Assembly: GCA_944319945.1 (NCBI GenBank)
Contig: CALUFN010000013.1
Location: 1 to 52,900 of the forward strand
Direction of reading: 5' to 3'
From: an uncultured Prevotella sp.
GTDB taxonomy: Bacteria > Bacteroidota > Bacteroidia > Bacteroidales > Bacteroidaceae
Length of the DNA: 52,900 nucleotides
Below are positions 35,675 through 45,014 of the stretch, in pieces (positions within the stretch are counted from its first letter, which is position 1; the number at the start of each line of letters is the position of its first letter). A model generated the notes under the pieces. The model saw only the letters and a program-made list of their open reading frames with translations, did no database searches and had not been told where the DNA came from. Made by a program: the position numbers and the translations under genes.

Positions 35675-38251
35675 TCACTTTACGAACTTCAGGGCTATCT
35701 TGTCCTTCTGTCCCTCGAGCGTGATGAATGCCACGTGTACGCCGTCTTGCAGGGCTGATATGTCGGCGCGGCTCACGTTGCGGTAAGAGGCTTCCTTCAT
35801 GCCGTTGGCGCTGAAGATGACGATCTCCTTAGCCAGTCCGTTGTTGACTGTTATCTCGCTTGAGCTGATGGTCACGTTGCCGTCAACGCTCTGCGGCACG
35901 TCGCTGATGCCTGCGCCCAGCTCGGCCGGGTTGATGTGTATGGTGTCAGAGTTGACCTTGCCGTAGTGGTAAACGGTCTGCACGAAAACATCCTCCTCGT
36001 CGAAGCGGAACGTCAGCGTGTACTGGGTGTCCTGTCCGTCTTCCTCGTTGTTCTCGGCAACGCGCATGCCCAGCTGGGTGATGAACACGTTGTAACGCTG
36101 GAACATCAGGTCCTCGTCGTAGTCGGGAGCGTCCCAAGCCACGGTCACGAGGTCTGAGCCGGTAGAGTTGTCATAGCCGATGACGCGGAGGTTGGTGGCT
36201 GCGGGCAGCTCAACGTACGGGTTGGTATCAATGGTGTTTGAAACGTTGTAAGCCATGCTCTCGCCGCTGATCTCGTCGTTGACGATTGTCTGTACGAAGT
36301 AGTCGTAGCTGCCGTTGGGCACGTTCTTGTCAATGTAGGTAACGCGGCCGGTCTGCGGGTCGAACGCGCCTTCGTCTGACATCTTCACGTTGCCGATCAG
36401 GAAGCCGTGGCGGTAAACGTCGAACGAAACCTCGCCGAAGCCCGGAACCGACGGTGCTGCGAATGAAAGCTCGTAAGTGTTGATCTCGCCTTCTACAGGC
36501 TCTGCCGTAAGGTCGGTCGGTGCGTAAGCTGCGTCATAGTTGGCGTAGAACGTAACCTGGCTGTAAACGTTGGCGTTCCATGTGCCGGTCTCCTTGTCGT
36601 AGTTCCAGCCGAGTTCCCTCACCTTGTTCGGGTCGCCGTCAACGCAGTCGTAAGTGATGCGCTTGCTCGGCTCCTCGGTCCATCCGCCGTTGCCGTCGCT
36701 CTTAGCCTTATAAGTAAGGTAATCGACGATAGAGTCGTTGCGCCAAGTCCAGTATTCCACGGTCTGCTTAACCGAGCGGTCGGCGTTCCACTTGGTGGCC
36801 TTCACCTTGTGGTTGTCGGCGTCGTACTCTACGTCGGTCAAGAACTTGTAGCTGTCGTAAGCGCCGTCGCCTACGATGAGCTTGGGCTGGTTGAAGCTAA
36901 CGAAGTCTGAGTAAGTCTTCGACTCCATCACGTAGTCCTGTCCGCCGTGTGCTCCGTAATAGTCGGGCACCATGCGTGCCTCGTAAGTGAGCTGGCCTGC
37001 GTCGTCATACTCGTAAACGGTGTAAGAGCCTGCGTAAACGTCGATTTCCTTAACGAGGCGTCCCTCGGCGTCATACTCGTAATTGATGGTATCCGCAGTG
37101 GCCTTGAACACGAAGTCTTCGCCGCTGTACTGGCCGTACTGCTCAGAGTGAGAGCTTATCATGCGGTGGTTGGCGTCGTAGTCGTACTTCGTGTAGTTCA
37201 TTATTTGCCACTCGTCGCTCATGCCGCCGCCGTCACTGTACATGCGGCCGTAATTACCCATGCGCACGGGGTTGTTGTACTGGTCGTACCATGTAACCTG
37301 GCGCTTTGAAGGCTCGTTCTCGGGAACGTCACCCATTGTGCTGCCCCATGTCTCAACGTACTTCACCCTCAGGCCTGTGTCAACGGGCTGGTCGGGGTCG
37401 TCAGGCTCGTCGCCGCCTCCGGCAGCTCCGTTAGCCGTCGACTTGGTGAACGTAAGTCCGGCCATCGAGCTGACGGGTATCTCCGTCTCGACCACGCTGA
37501 GGTCGCCCTCGGCGGGGTTGACGCTGGCAAGGCTCTTGTTGTGGATGAAGTAGAGTTTCCCGTCGTAATATTCCATCGTAGTAGACTGTACCGAACCGTC
37601 AATCGAGCCTATCTGGCGCAGCTCGGTGCACGTCTTGGCTTCAACGTCGTAAGTATAGAGCGTGAAGTTGGCTACGTTTGCCCCGAGGTCGCCCGTCTGG
37701 GTGTACTTCAGTCCGTAGACGTTGCCCTCGCCGTCGGCTGCTATGGCGTTGAACGAGGCGTTGGTTATCGAGTCGTAACGCTCGAGCGAGCCGTCTTCAA
37801 GGTCTACAGTGTAAAGCTCGCATGTGTTCGACATTGTGCGCAGGGCGAAGAGCTGCTCTGTCACGGGGTCGTAGGTCATGTCGGAGATGGTGAAGCTGGC
37901 GGTGTTGTCAGAGAGCTTCGTAATCTCGTCGGTCTCGAAGTTGAACGTGCGGAAGTTACCCGAGCTGAAGTCGCCCTCTACGTAGGCGTAATAAGTGTCG
38001 CCCACGGTGGCGCCGGCCTTGATGTAGAAGTCTTCCATCATTGCCTCGTCGGTGGGTATCTTGCAGTACTCGCCGGTAATCGTGGCGGGGTCAGTAACAT
38101 CGAAAGAGATCATACGTCCCTCCCAGCCTTCAAGACCCGACGATGACGACGGCATGCTTTTCAAGCCGACGTAGGCGGTCTGGGCCTGCGCTCCTGTGGA
38201 AACTGCCAACGCAGCAGCTACACACGCACTGTAAAGTAAATCTTTTAGCAT
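35675..38251 (-). CDS. Large secreted propeller/YD-like repeat protein with T9SS tail
   Basis: 858 residues. Signal peptide 1-23 (VAAALAVSTGAQAQ); a propeller-like N-terminal half about 25-280 (VYGLKYTQTGDLGANVANF); a low-complexity linker GGGDEPDDPDQPVD; YD-like strand repeats about 300-580 (INYEYDAEGRLVKEIDVY, VYEYDDAGQLTYEARM) close in style to the protein at 6777; a fibronectin-like region; and a T9SS-like tail (IVIFSANGMKEASYRNVSRA, GQKDKIALKFVK). It is the first gene of the cargo run, behind a 650-base A/T-rich upstream region. Confidence 0.83.
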   Translation of the reverse strand: MLKDLLYSACVAAALAVSTGAQAQTAYVGLKSMPSSSSGLEGWEGRMISFDVTDPATITGEYCKIPTDEAMMEDFYIKAGATVGDTYYAYVEGDFSSGNFRTFNFETDEITKLSDNTASFTISDMTYDPVTEQLFALRTMSNTCELYTVDLEDGSLERYDSITNASFNAIAADGEGNVYGLKYTQTGDLGANVANFTLYTYDVEAKTCTELRQIGSIDGSVQSTTMEYYDGKLYFIHNKSLASVNPAEGDLSVVETEIPVSSMAGLTFTKSTANGAAGGGDEPDDPDQPVDTGLRVKYVETWGSTMGDVPENEPSKRQVTWYDQYNNPVRMGNYGRMYSDGGGMSDEWQIMNYTKYDYDANHRMISSHSEQYGQYSGEDFVFKATADTINYEYDAEGRLVKEIDVYAGSYTVYEYDDAGQLTYEARMVPDYYGAHGGQDYVMESKTYSDFVSFNQPKLIVGDGAYDSYKFLTDVEYDADNHKVKATKWNADRSVKQTVEYWTWRNDSIVDYLTYKAKSDGNGGWTEEPSKRITYDCVDGDPNKVRELGWNYDKETGTWNANVYSQVTFYANYDAAYAPTDLTAEPVEGEINTYELSFAAPSVPGFGEVSFDVYRHGFLIGNVKMSDEGAFDPQTGRVTYIDKNVPNGSYDYFVQTIVNDEISGESMAYNVSNTIDTNPYVELPAATNLRVIGYDNSTGSDLVTVAWDAPDYDEDLMFQRYNVFITQLGMRVAENNEEDGQDTQYTLTFRFDEEDVFVQTVYHYGKVNSDTIHINPAELGAGISDVPQSVDGNVTISSSEITVNNGLAKEIVIFSANGMKEASYRNVSRADISALQDGVHVAFITLEGQKDKIALKFVK

Positions 38252-38806
38252 AATTGTAAATATTTATTAAACTTAACATCTCACCGTTTCTGTCTTATAT
38301 CCAGGGAGACTTCTGCCGATGATTCGTATCACGATCCGTACTTGCCGGTTTTATATTTTTTTACGTGCAAAGCATATTCCTACAATATATGTATCAAATA
38401 CACCTAAAACGAACAAAACATTATAAAAACAATGTAATCAGATGATACTGTCTTTTAAAAGTATTGCCGTTACACGCTCTGTTTTCATGTATTTTCTGAT
38501 AAGAAAGATTTAAAATTATATATATTGGTCGCAAATATAATAAATAATTAAAAATTATCCCCCCCCGAAAAAGAAAAAAAAAGTTAATGCGCATGTTTTT
38601 CCCAAAAAACGTGTAGCCGGCCGGTCCTTACACCTTATATATATAATGTGTATCAAAAAAGAGTTAACGGGAGTTAGACGCTTCGCGTCGGAGTTAACTA
38701 CTTAGCTCTTTGCGCTCATTCATTGAGAAGTTAATGAATAAACATCTAAAAAAACAACACAAAAGCTATTAATCAAATATGTTTTTAACGTGAGTTCGAT
38801 ATAAGG
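38252..38806. other. Long A/T-rich upstream region of the T9SS cargo run
   Basis: No gene fits here. Visible items: TATATTTG on the minus strand (within 38530-38540), a possible -7 box without a clear -33 box, which would leave a leader of about 280 bases; a run of eight C (38559-38566) next to an A-rich stretch; and, at 38655-38740, pieces resembling the GAAGTTAA/GAGTTAAC repeat class with a GACGC/GCGTC hairpin. Its base composition is far more A/T-rich than that of the flanking genes. Confidence 0.5.
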
Positions 38807-38861
38807 AAACAGCCGCTGCAGGGACATTAACTTATTACCGGAGTCCCTACAGTGGCTGTTT
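38807..38861 (-). terminator. Hairpin after metG, likely terminator
   Basis: AAACAGCC (38807-38814) pairs with GGCTGTTT (38854-38861), with further pairing inside (AGGGAC/GTCCCT). It is 45 bases past the metG stop codon. The T run is short on the minus strand. Confidence 0.6.
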
Positions 38862-38905
38862 TTAAAATGTGTACAAATAAATATAACCGCCGTTGCTCAA
38901 TACCG

Positions 38906-40954
38906 TCAGCACACCTGGCTGCCGGGCTTCACGTCGGCCGAGGTGGTGACGACGCTGAGCGAGCCGTCGAAGTCTTCGGCCGAGAGTATCATGCCCTGGC
39001 TCTCTATGCCCTTCAGCTTGCGCGGGGCGAGGTTGGCCACGAAGCATACGCGGCGGCCTACGAGGTCTTCGGGCTTGTAATACTTGGCTATGCCCGAGAC
39101 TATGGTGCGGTCTTGGCCGCTGCCGTCGTCGATGGTGAACTTGAGCAGCTTGTCGGCCTTCTTCACCTTCTCGCACGCCTTGACGAGACCTACGCGCACG
39201 TCTATCTTCTCGAAGTCGTCGAAGGCTATCACGGGCTTCACCTCCTTAGCCTTGTAGGCGGCCTCGGCGTTGGCCTTCTTGGTGGCCTCGAGCTTGTCGA
39301 GCTGGTATTGTATGGCGCCGTCTTCTATCTTATCGAAGAGCAGTTCGGGCTCGGCCAGACGGTGGCCGGCGGCGAGCAGGTCGGTGGAGCCGAGGCGGTT
39401 CCAGTCGAACGAGTCGATGTTGAGCATCTTTCTGAGCCTTGCGCTACTGAAGGGCAGGAACGACTCGAAGGCTATGGCCAGGTTGGCCACGAGCTGGAGC
39501 GAGATGTTGAGGATGGTCTCCACGCGCGCCATGTCGGTCTTGGCCACCTTCCACGGCTCGGTGTCCGCGATGTACTTGTTGCCGATGCGGGCCAGGTTCA
39601 TGGCCTCCTTCAATGCGTCGCGGAACTTGAAGCCGTCGAGCAGACGCTCAACGGAGGCCTTCACGTCGTGAAACTCGGCTATCGTCTCGCGGTCGATGTC
39701 CTGCAGCTCGCCGCAGGCGGGCACGCAGCCGTCGAAGTATTTCTTGGTGAGCTGCAGGGCGCGGTTTACGAAGTTGCCGTAGATGCCCACCAGTTCGCTG
39801 TTGTTGCGTTCCTGGAAATCACGCCAGGTGAAGTTGTTGTCCTTAGTCTCGGGAGCGTTGGCCGTGAGCACGTAGCGCAGCACGTCTTGCTTGCCGGGCA
39901 TCTCCTCGAGGTATTCGTGCAGCCACACGGCCCAGTTGCGAGATGTTGAGATCTTGTCGTTCTCAAGGTTGAGAAACTCGTTTGCAGGCACGTTGTCGGG
40001 CAGGATGTAGCCTCCGTGGGCCTTAAGCATCGTGGGGAAGATGAGGCAGTGGAACACGATGTTGTCCTTGCCGATGAAGTGTACGAGGCGCGTCTCGGGG
40101 TCTTTCCACCACTTCTCCCACTCCGTGGGCAGCAGTTCCTGCGTGTTTGAGATGTAGCCTATCGGGGCGTCGAACCACACGTAGAGCACCTTGCCCTCGG
40201 CTCCCTCCACGGGCACGGGTATTCCCCAGTCGAGGTCGCGCGTCATGGCGCGGGGCTGCAGGTCCATGTCGAGCCACGACTTGCACTGGCCGTAGACGTT
40301 GGGTCGCCACTCCTTGTGGCCCTCCAGTATCCATTGCTTCAGCCAGTCTTGGTATTCGTTGAGCGGCAGGTACCAGTTCTTAGTCTCGCGGAGCACGGGC
40401 TTAGAGCCGCTTATTGCGCTCACGGGGTTGATAAGCTCCGTGGGGTCGAGGTCAGAGCCGCACTTCTCGCACTGGTCTCCGTAGGCCTTCGGGTTGTGGC
40501 AGTGGGGGCACTCGCCCGTGATGTAGCGGTCGGCAAGGAACTGGCGGGCCTCCTCGTCGTAATACTGCATGGAGGTTTTCTCCACGAGCTTACCCTCGTC
40601 GTAGAGCTTCCTGAAGAAGTCGGAAGCCACGCGCGAGTGGGTCTCAGACGTGGTTCGGCTGTATATGTCGAACGATATGCCGAAGTCCTCGAAGCTCTTC
40701 TTTATCATCGAGTGGTAGCGGTCTACCACCTGTTGCGGCGTCACGCCCTCCTTCTTGGCGCGGATGGTGATGGGCACTCCGTGCTCGTCGCTTCCGCAGA
40801 TGAACTTCACGTCCTCGCCCTTGAGTCTCAGGTAGCGCACGTAGATGTCCGCCGGCACGTACACTCCGGCCAAGTGGCCTATGTGCACTCCGCCGTTGGC
40901 GTAAGGCAGTGCGGCGGTGACGGTGGTGCGCTTATAGTTTTTAGCTTCTTCCAT
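38906..40954 (-). CDS. metG: Methionyl-tRNA synthetase
   Basis: 682 residues from ATG at 40954; a longer frame to 41044 adds 30 residues with no similarity to the family and is rejected. Charges tRNA-Met. The HIGH signature is His24-Ile-Gly-His27 in [10 protein letters not shown]; the zinc knuckle is [17 protein letters not shown]; the KMSKS loop reads KISTS with Lys334; the anticodon-binding helices follow; and a C-terminal EMAP/Trbp111-like tRNA-binding domain ([25 protein letters not shown]) covers about the last 105 residues. This long form with the C-terminal domain is the usual dimeric type. A short GGGAC/GTCCC hairpin lies in its leader. Confidence 0.97.
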   Translation of the reverse strand: MEEAKNYKRTTVTAALPYANGGVHIGHLAGVYVPADIYVRYLRLKGEDVKFICGSDEHGVPITIRAKKEGVTPQQVVDRYHSMIKKSFEDFGISFDIYSRTTSETHSRVASDFFRKLYDEGKLVEKTSMQYYDEEARQFLADRYITGECPHCHNPKAYGDQCEKCGSDLDPTELINPVSAISGSKPVLRETKNWYLPLNEYQDWLKQWILEGHKEWRPNVYGQCKSWLDMDLQPRAMTRDLDWGIPVPVEGAEGKVLYVWFDAPIGYISNTQELLPTEWEKWWKDPETRLVHFIGKDNIVFHCLIFPTMLKAHGGYILPDNVPANEFLNLENDKISTSRNWAVWLHEYLEEMPGKQDVLRYVLTANAPETKDNNFTWRDFQERNNSELVGIYGNFVNRALQLTKKYFDGCVPACGELQDIDRETIAEFHDVKASVERLLDGFKFRDALKEAMNLARIGNKYIADTEPWKVAKTDMARVETILNISLQLVANLAIAFESFLPFSSARLRKMLNIDSFDWNRLGSTDLLAAGHRLAEPELLFDKIEDGAIQYQLDKLEATKKANAEAAYKAKEVKPVIAFDDFEKIDVRVGLVKACEKVKKADKLLKFTIDDGSGQDRTIVSGIAKYYKPEDLVGRRVCFVANLAPRKLKGIESQGMILSAEDFDGSLSVVTTSADVKPGSQVC

Positions 40955-41095
40955 AATCGTGTTTGTTAAATAAGACAAATGGGACGGATTGTCCCAATGC
41001 GATGCAAAATTACTGAAAAAAATCGGATTATCGCCCCGCCGCACGAGTATTTTTGCGCTTGCCGGCGCAAAATAGGCAAGACGTTGAGCATCATA

Positions 41096-41968
41096 TTATT
41101 CAATGTTTTTCTTAGGCAGTTTAGGCGTTGTTTTCTCCATTTTCTTCTCATTGCCTGCCACACGGCGTTCAATCTTCTTAATGTCCTCAGCCGCAGGCAG
41201 GTCCTCGGGCCTGATGCCCCGCTGTCCCAACATCTGCCTTACGCTGGTGTTGTTTTGCACATGCTCGGCCGTAATATTCTTTTCTCCGTACAAGTCCTTA
41301 TTCTCCACGTTGTAATTGGTCATCTCGGTAGCAAGGTTTTTGGCTGCTATCGTAAGCGTAGGCAGGAAATCGGCCAACGGCCTTGTTGACTTTATCCCGA
41401 GCCGTCGCTTCATATCCTCCGTAGTATGACCTCCGAACAGGGCCTTATCACCCTTTGAGCGTATGCGGCCGAAGCCCTTGTCGTCAACTCCGCGCTGATA
41501 TATGTTCTGCGACAACTGCTTCTCCGACGCACGCAACCTCTCTCGGAATGTCAGCCGCGACATCTGCCTGATGTGTTCTTCTATAAGTTCCGCACGGCGT
41601 GTCTGCACGGCAAAATAGCCCTGGGCGAAAGCGACTTCCTCTTTTCTCGGGTCGCCGTTTTGGGCAATAAGATAACACGCATAACGGGTAAGCATGAAAT
41701 CAGTAACTTCGCGCTTGGCCCCACTGCCTAATTCGACCATTTTCGTGACCTCACGAAAATGGTCGTCAACGTCTGCGCCCTGCGTCTTACAAGATTCTAC
41801 TGCGCGTTTCAGCGCAACCAAGAAATTCTCCCAACGCGCATAGCCCAAAACAGACTGCAGCTCACGGGCAAACCACACTTCCACCTCTACATTGTCATCA
41901 TCGCCGCCTATGGTATGCGTTATACCGTCAAAAGCCTGCTTATAAACATTTATCTTTTGCAAATCCAT
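41096..41968 (-). CDS. dinD: DNA damage-inducible protein D (DinD family)
   Basis: 290 residues. The N-terminal Bro-N-like domain covers about 20-115 (EVWFARELQSVLGYARWENF, GAKREVTDFMLTRYACYLIA, NGDPRKEEVAFAQGYFAVQT), followed by the DinD-specific C-terminal half (RLGIKSTRPLADFLPTL, LYGEKNITAEHVQNN). E. coli DinD is SOS-induced and inhibits RecA filaments. The Bro-N part is shared with phage antirepressors, so the gene may have been spread by mobile elements. TATTTTTG near 42017 is a possible -7 box; no LexA-like site was recognised. It is the only clearly accessory gene between metG and murI. Confidence 0.9.
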   Translation of the reverse strand: MDLQKINVYKQAFDGITHTIGGDDDNVEVEVWFARELQSVLGYARWENFLVALKRAVESCKTQGADVDDHFREVTKMVELGSGAKREVTDFMLTRYACYLIAQNGDPRKEEVAFAQGYFAVQTRRAELIEEHIRQMSRLTFRERLRASEKQLSQNIYQRGVDDKGFGRIRSKGDKALFGGHTTEDMKRRLGIKSTRPLADFLPTLTIAAKNLATEMTNYNVENKDLYGEKNITAEHVQNNTSVRQMLGQRGIRPEDLPAAEDIKKIERRVAGNEKKMEKTTPKLPKKNIE

Positions 41969-42126
41969 ATTTGTAAACCTTTAATATTCAGATTAAAAGA
42001 AAAATTTCTTAACATGCAAAAATACACAATCTCATCGTAAATCCTACGCATTTGGACAACATTTTTGCATCAATCTGAAGCAAAGGCGCAAGGCGTTGAG
42101 CCTCAACCATTTGCGCACGGCCATAC

Positions 42127-42207
42127 AACCTGCGGCCTTTCGGCGTGCGAAAGGCCGCAGGTTACACGGCAAAAGGCCGCCTTCCGCAGCGCGGAAGGCG
42201 GCCTTTC
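42127..42207. repeat. 22-base-period palindromic array, locus 6 (4 units forming two hairpins)
   Basis: Units start at 42127, 42149, 42171 and 42193. Units 1 and 2 form a perfect 16-base stem with a 5-base loop; units 3 and 4 form a second 16-base stem. The centre triplets are complementary within each pair (CGG/CCG). The array lies 73 bases past the stop codon of the lipoprotein at 42280, inside a 311-base gap before dinD, and could terminate transcription. The remaining bases of the gap hold only the dinD leader. Confidence 0.87.
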
Positions 42208-42279
42208 GGAATACGCTCGTAAACGCACGCCCGGACGGAGGACATCCGGATGGTTTCAATCACAGCAAAAACGGCAAGC

Positions 42280-43044
42280 TCACTCGGCAGCCTGCGTACC
42301 GTAAAGACGGTTAAAGCAGTCGCCTGACTCAAGCACTACTTCAAACTTGCGCTCACGCCCCGTGTCGTTAGGAGCCGTGGTAACGTAGAGCTTTACGCCG
42401 TCGGCCCTGACGGTGAGCCAACCTATGGTCTTTTCAAACTTCCCTGTACGGTGTTGCTCATTGCGCTCATCGAGCGTAGAGGTAGTAGTTTCGCCGTCCA
42501 CCTTTATCTGAATCACCTCCCAATTAGCCTTGTCAGTGGAGCATTCGGCCGTGCCGCCCTCCGCCGAGAATGTCACGCTTGTAGGCTCAAGGCCTATTAT
42601 GTCGCCCCAATATCCCGTAGGTACTCCATTCTGTTTGCCTTCTATCGTGACCGTATCGCCCTCTGACGCCAACGTAACGCTGAACGAACGTTCATCGATA
42701 ACAAAATTATCCTCTACGGCCAATTCGAGCCTGCCGCCAGTCCGGCTTACCGTAAGCCAGCGGCACACGGTGGAGAAATCTTCTCCTTCGGCCATGGCAT
42801 CCTTGTCCGCTCGGTCTACAACAGCCGTGGTGTCTTCTACAACTATATTGTCAACCCACCAGCGCGTGCCTTCAACGTCTATGCTCACCGTATCTGAATA
42901 GCCGGTAGTAAAAGTCACGACAGACTCTGACACCTCTATCTCTCCCCCAGCATCCACGGGAACTACGGGGTGAATCTCCTCGTTGTCCGTACATCCTACG
43001 ACAAACAGCAAGAGAGTAAAGAATAAGAATAGATTACTTTTCAT
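42280..43044 (-). CDS. Lipoprotein with two BACON-like domains
   Basis: 254 residues from ATG at 43044, chosen because it starts a clear lipoprotein signal (MKSNLFLFFTLLLFVVGC); an upstream alternative start at 43098 is not needed. The Cys is followed by TDNEE, compatible with surface export. Two beta-sandwich repeats follow, each ending in a tryptophan motif (CRWLTVSRTGGRLELAV and IGWLTVRADGVKLYV), as in BACON domains, which are common in Bacteroidetes surface proteins and thought to bind carbohydrate or mucin. No catalytic domain is attached. TATATTTG in the leader could be a -7 box. Confidence 0.75.
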   Translation of the reverse strand: MKSNLFLFFTLLLFVVGCTDNEEIHPVVPVDAGGEIEVSESVVTFTTGYSDTVSIDVEGTRWWVDNIVVEDTTAVVDRADKDAMAEGEDFSTVCRWLTVSRTGGRLELAVEDNFVIDERSFSVTLASEGDTVTIEGKQNGVPTGYWGDIIGLEPTSVTFSAEGGTAECSTDKANWEVIQIKVDGETTTSTLDERNEQHRTGKFEKTIGWLTVRADGVKLYVTTAPNDTGRERKFEVVLESGDCFNRLYGTQAAE

Positions 43045-43150
43045 AGGCTTAGCGTTATTAAATGTAATTACGAAAGCAAATATACAAAAAAACGACACAA
43101 ATAAATATTTTACGCAAAAAAGTAGAAATATTTACGTAAAATCAACAAAA

Positions 43151-43187
43151 ACCGAATAACCTTATAACCGCAAACCCCACAACCCTT
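43151..43187. repeat. Short CCNNATAA-type tandem array after murI
   Basis: Units such as CCGAATAA, CCTTATAA, CCGCAAAC and CCCCACAA run right up to the murI stop codon. They are the reverse complement of the GGTTATGC-like units upstream of murI, so the gene is flanked by the same repeat type. Confidence 0.6.
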
Positions 43188-44025
43188 AAAGCCCGAGCGT
43201 TATGGTCTCCACCTCCACGGGCTCGTGCATGAAGATGCGGGCGGACTCGCCGAACTTGGCGGCACTCTCAGTGGTGAGGTAGCGGCACGTGCCGTGCTTG
43301 GCGCAGAGGGCGTCCATCTCGGGATGGCGCGCGAGATAGTCGCGGAGGCTCTCGGCCACGTATTCGCCCTGGGGCACTATCTTCACGCCGCGCGGGGTGT
43401 ACTTGAGTATCTTGTCTAAAAGCAGCGGATAATGGGTGCAGCCGAGTATCACGGAGTCTATCTCGGGGTCGCGCAGCATGAGGGCGTCCATGCGCTTCTT
43501 TACGAAATAGTCGGCTCCGGGCGTGTCGTACTCATTGTTCTCGATGAGGGGCACCCACAGGGGGCAGGCCACGCCCGTCACCTTGACGTCGGGCCAGAGC
43601 TTATTGATCTCCATCACGTAGCTCTCGCTCTTGATGGTGCCCTCGGTGGCGAGCACGCCCACGTGGCGCGTGCGCGTTATCCGGCCTATACACTCGGCCG
43701 TGGGACGGATTACGCCGAGCACGCGGCGCTGCGGGTCTATCTGCGGCAGGTCGTTCTGCTGTATGGTGCGCAGGGCTTTGGCCGAGGCGGTGTTGCAGGC
43801 GAGGATGACGAGGTGGCAGCCGAGCGAAAAGAGCTTGACCACGGCTTCGCGCGTAAACTGGTAAACCACGTCGAACGAGCGCGGACCATAAGGCGCCCGG
43901 GCGTTGTCGCCGAGGTAAAGGTAATCGTATTGCGGCAGCAGGCTGCGCATCTGGTGAAGTATGGTAAGCCCGCCGTAGCCGGAGTCGAACACTCCTATCG
44001 GGCCTTGTGGTAAGTTTGGGGTCAT
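43186..44025 (-). CDS. murI: Glutamate racemase
   Basis: 279 residues. Makes D-glutamate for peptidoglycan in the cytoplasm. The acid/base pair is present: Cys77 in LACNTASA and Cys196 in LGCTHYP; Asp14 lies in FDSGYGG, and YLGDNARAPYG is conserved. It stands next to the ompH genes, as in Porphyromonas. Its start codon is directly preceded by a repeat array, leaving only three bases between array and ATG. Confidence 0.97.
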   Translation of the reverse strand: MTPNLPQGPIGVFDSGYGGLTILHQMRSLLPQYDYLYLGDNARAPYGPRSFDVVYQFTREAVVKLFSLGCHLVILACNTASAKALRTIQQNDLPQIDPQRRVLGVIRPTAECIGRITRTRHVGVLATEGTIKSESYVMEINKLWPDVKVTGVACPLWVPLIENNEYDTPGADYFVKKRMDALMLRDPEIDSVILGCTHYPLLLDKILKYTPRGVKIVPQGEYVAESLRDYLARHPEMDALCAKHGTCRYLTTESAAKFGESARIFMHEPVEVETITLGL

Positions 44026-44028
44026 TTT

Positions 44029-44184
44029 TACGGTTGTGGGGTTGTGGGGTTATGCGGTTGTGGGGTTTTACGGTTGTGGGGTTTTACGGTTATACGGTAC
44101 AATATCGTTTTGAGATTATGAAACTAATACCTCATAACCGAAAAACCGTGCAACCGCATAACCCTACACAACCGCACAACCCTA
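44029..44184. repeat. Inverted-arm array of GGTTGTGG-like repeats between ompH and murI
   Basis: The left arm (44029-44098) holds about eight 8-9-base units (GGTTGTGGG, GGTTATGCG, GGTTTTACG). The right arm (44131-44184) holds the complementary units (ACCGCATA, ACCGCACA). The loop is about 32 bases. It begins right before the murI start codon and ends inside the last codons of ompH, filling the whole gap. Confidence 0.78.
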
Positions 44185-44841
44185 CTTTACTATATCGAGG
44201 TCGGCATCATCGGGGGTGATGTCGTCTATGTCGAGGTCGTCGTCCTCGTCTACGGTCGGCTGCACGGGCGCGTGCTTGGCGGCACTGGCGGCTACGGCAC
44301 CTTTCACTATGTCGGTGATGTCTTCGCCGTTGGCCGGATTGACGTAAGGCAGGGCGTCGCCGTCTGTGTTGAGGATGAAGGCGTAGCCGTGCTTCCGGCC
44401 TATGTTGGCCAGCAGGGCCGCCAGCTTCTTACGCAAGGGCGCGTACATGTCGGCGCGGGCCTGGCGGAGCAGTCGGCGCGCCTCGTTCTTAAACTCTATG
44501 CTCTTGGTGAGCAGCTCCTGCAGCTCGGCCTGTCGCTTCTTGAGTATTGGGCCGTCAAGCTCGCCCTGGGCATCAAGGAAGAGCTCGTACTTCTGGTTGA
44601 ACTCCTCCTCGGAGCGTTTCGTCTCGTCCTCGTACTGCTTGCGCAGCGACGCGAGGTTTTGCTGCGCCACGGCATAGTCGGGCATCGACTTCATGACCTC
44701 GCTGTAGCTGAAGTAGCCGAACTTCACCGCCGAGGGTACTGCGGCCGAGGGCGCGGCGGCCGTTTGGGCGCAGACCGCCAGCGGCGACATCACCGCCGCG
44801 AGCAGCGCGAGCACTATGTTACGCATGTATCGGTTGTTCAT
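44182..44841 (-). CDS. OmpH/Skp-family periplasmic chaperone with acidic tail
   Basis: 219 residues from ATG at 44841 (44847 and 44826 are also possible; a start at 44925 is too far from the signal peptide). Signal sequence about 6-25 (NIVLALLAAVMSPLAVCAQ). Coiled-coil arms, rich in Gln, Glu and Lys, cover about 60-125 (LASLRKQYEDETKRSEEEF). A Skp-like closing region follows (KHGYAFILNTDGDALPYVN). The end is unusual: about 25 residues rich in Asp/Glu (DEDDDLDIDDITPDDAD) that the two neighbouring paralogues lack. Skp proteins hold outer-membrane proteins on the way to BamA. Confidence 0.88.
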   Translation of the reverse strand: MNNRYMRNIVLALLAAVMSPLAVCAQTAAAPSAAVPSAVKFGYFSYSEVMKSMPDYAVAQQNLASLRKQYEDETKRSEEEFNQKYELFLDAQGELDGPILKKRQAELQELLTKSIEFKNEARRLLRQARADMYAPLRKKLAALLANIGRKHGYAFILNTDGDALPYVNPANGEDITDIVKGAVAASAAKHAPVQPTVDEDDDLDIDDITPDDADLDIVK

Positions 44842-45014
44842 TGTCATCTCTATGTTTTTTAGGGTGCGCAGTCCGCCGGCGGCGGTAAAAGCAAAGGGAG
44901 CTGAAGGAGCTAAAGACGCGTGCACGCATAGTTGCCGGCATGCGGCAAGAGCGTTGTCCTTAACTGCTTCGGCTCCCTTTGTCGGCCTTCCGTGTCAGGC
45001 TTAGAAACGGTTTC

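Noticed and set aside
40955-41044. N-terminal extension of metG
   Set aside because: The 30 extra residues have no similarity to the family and overlap the leader with its hairpin and -7 box; the start at 40954 fits the conserved N-terminus.
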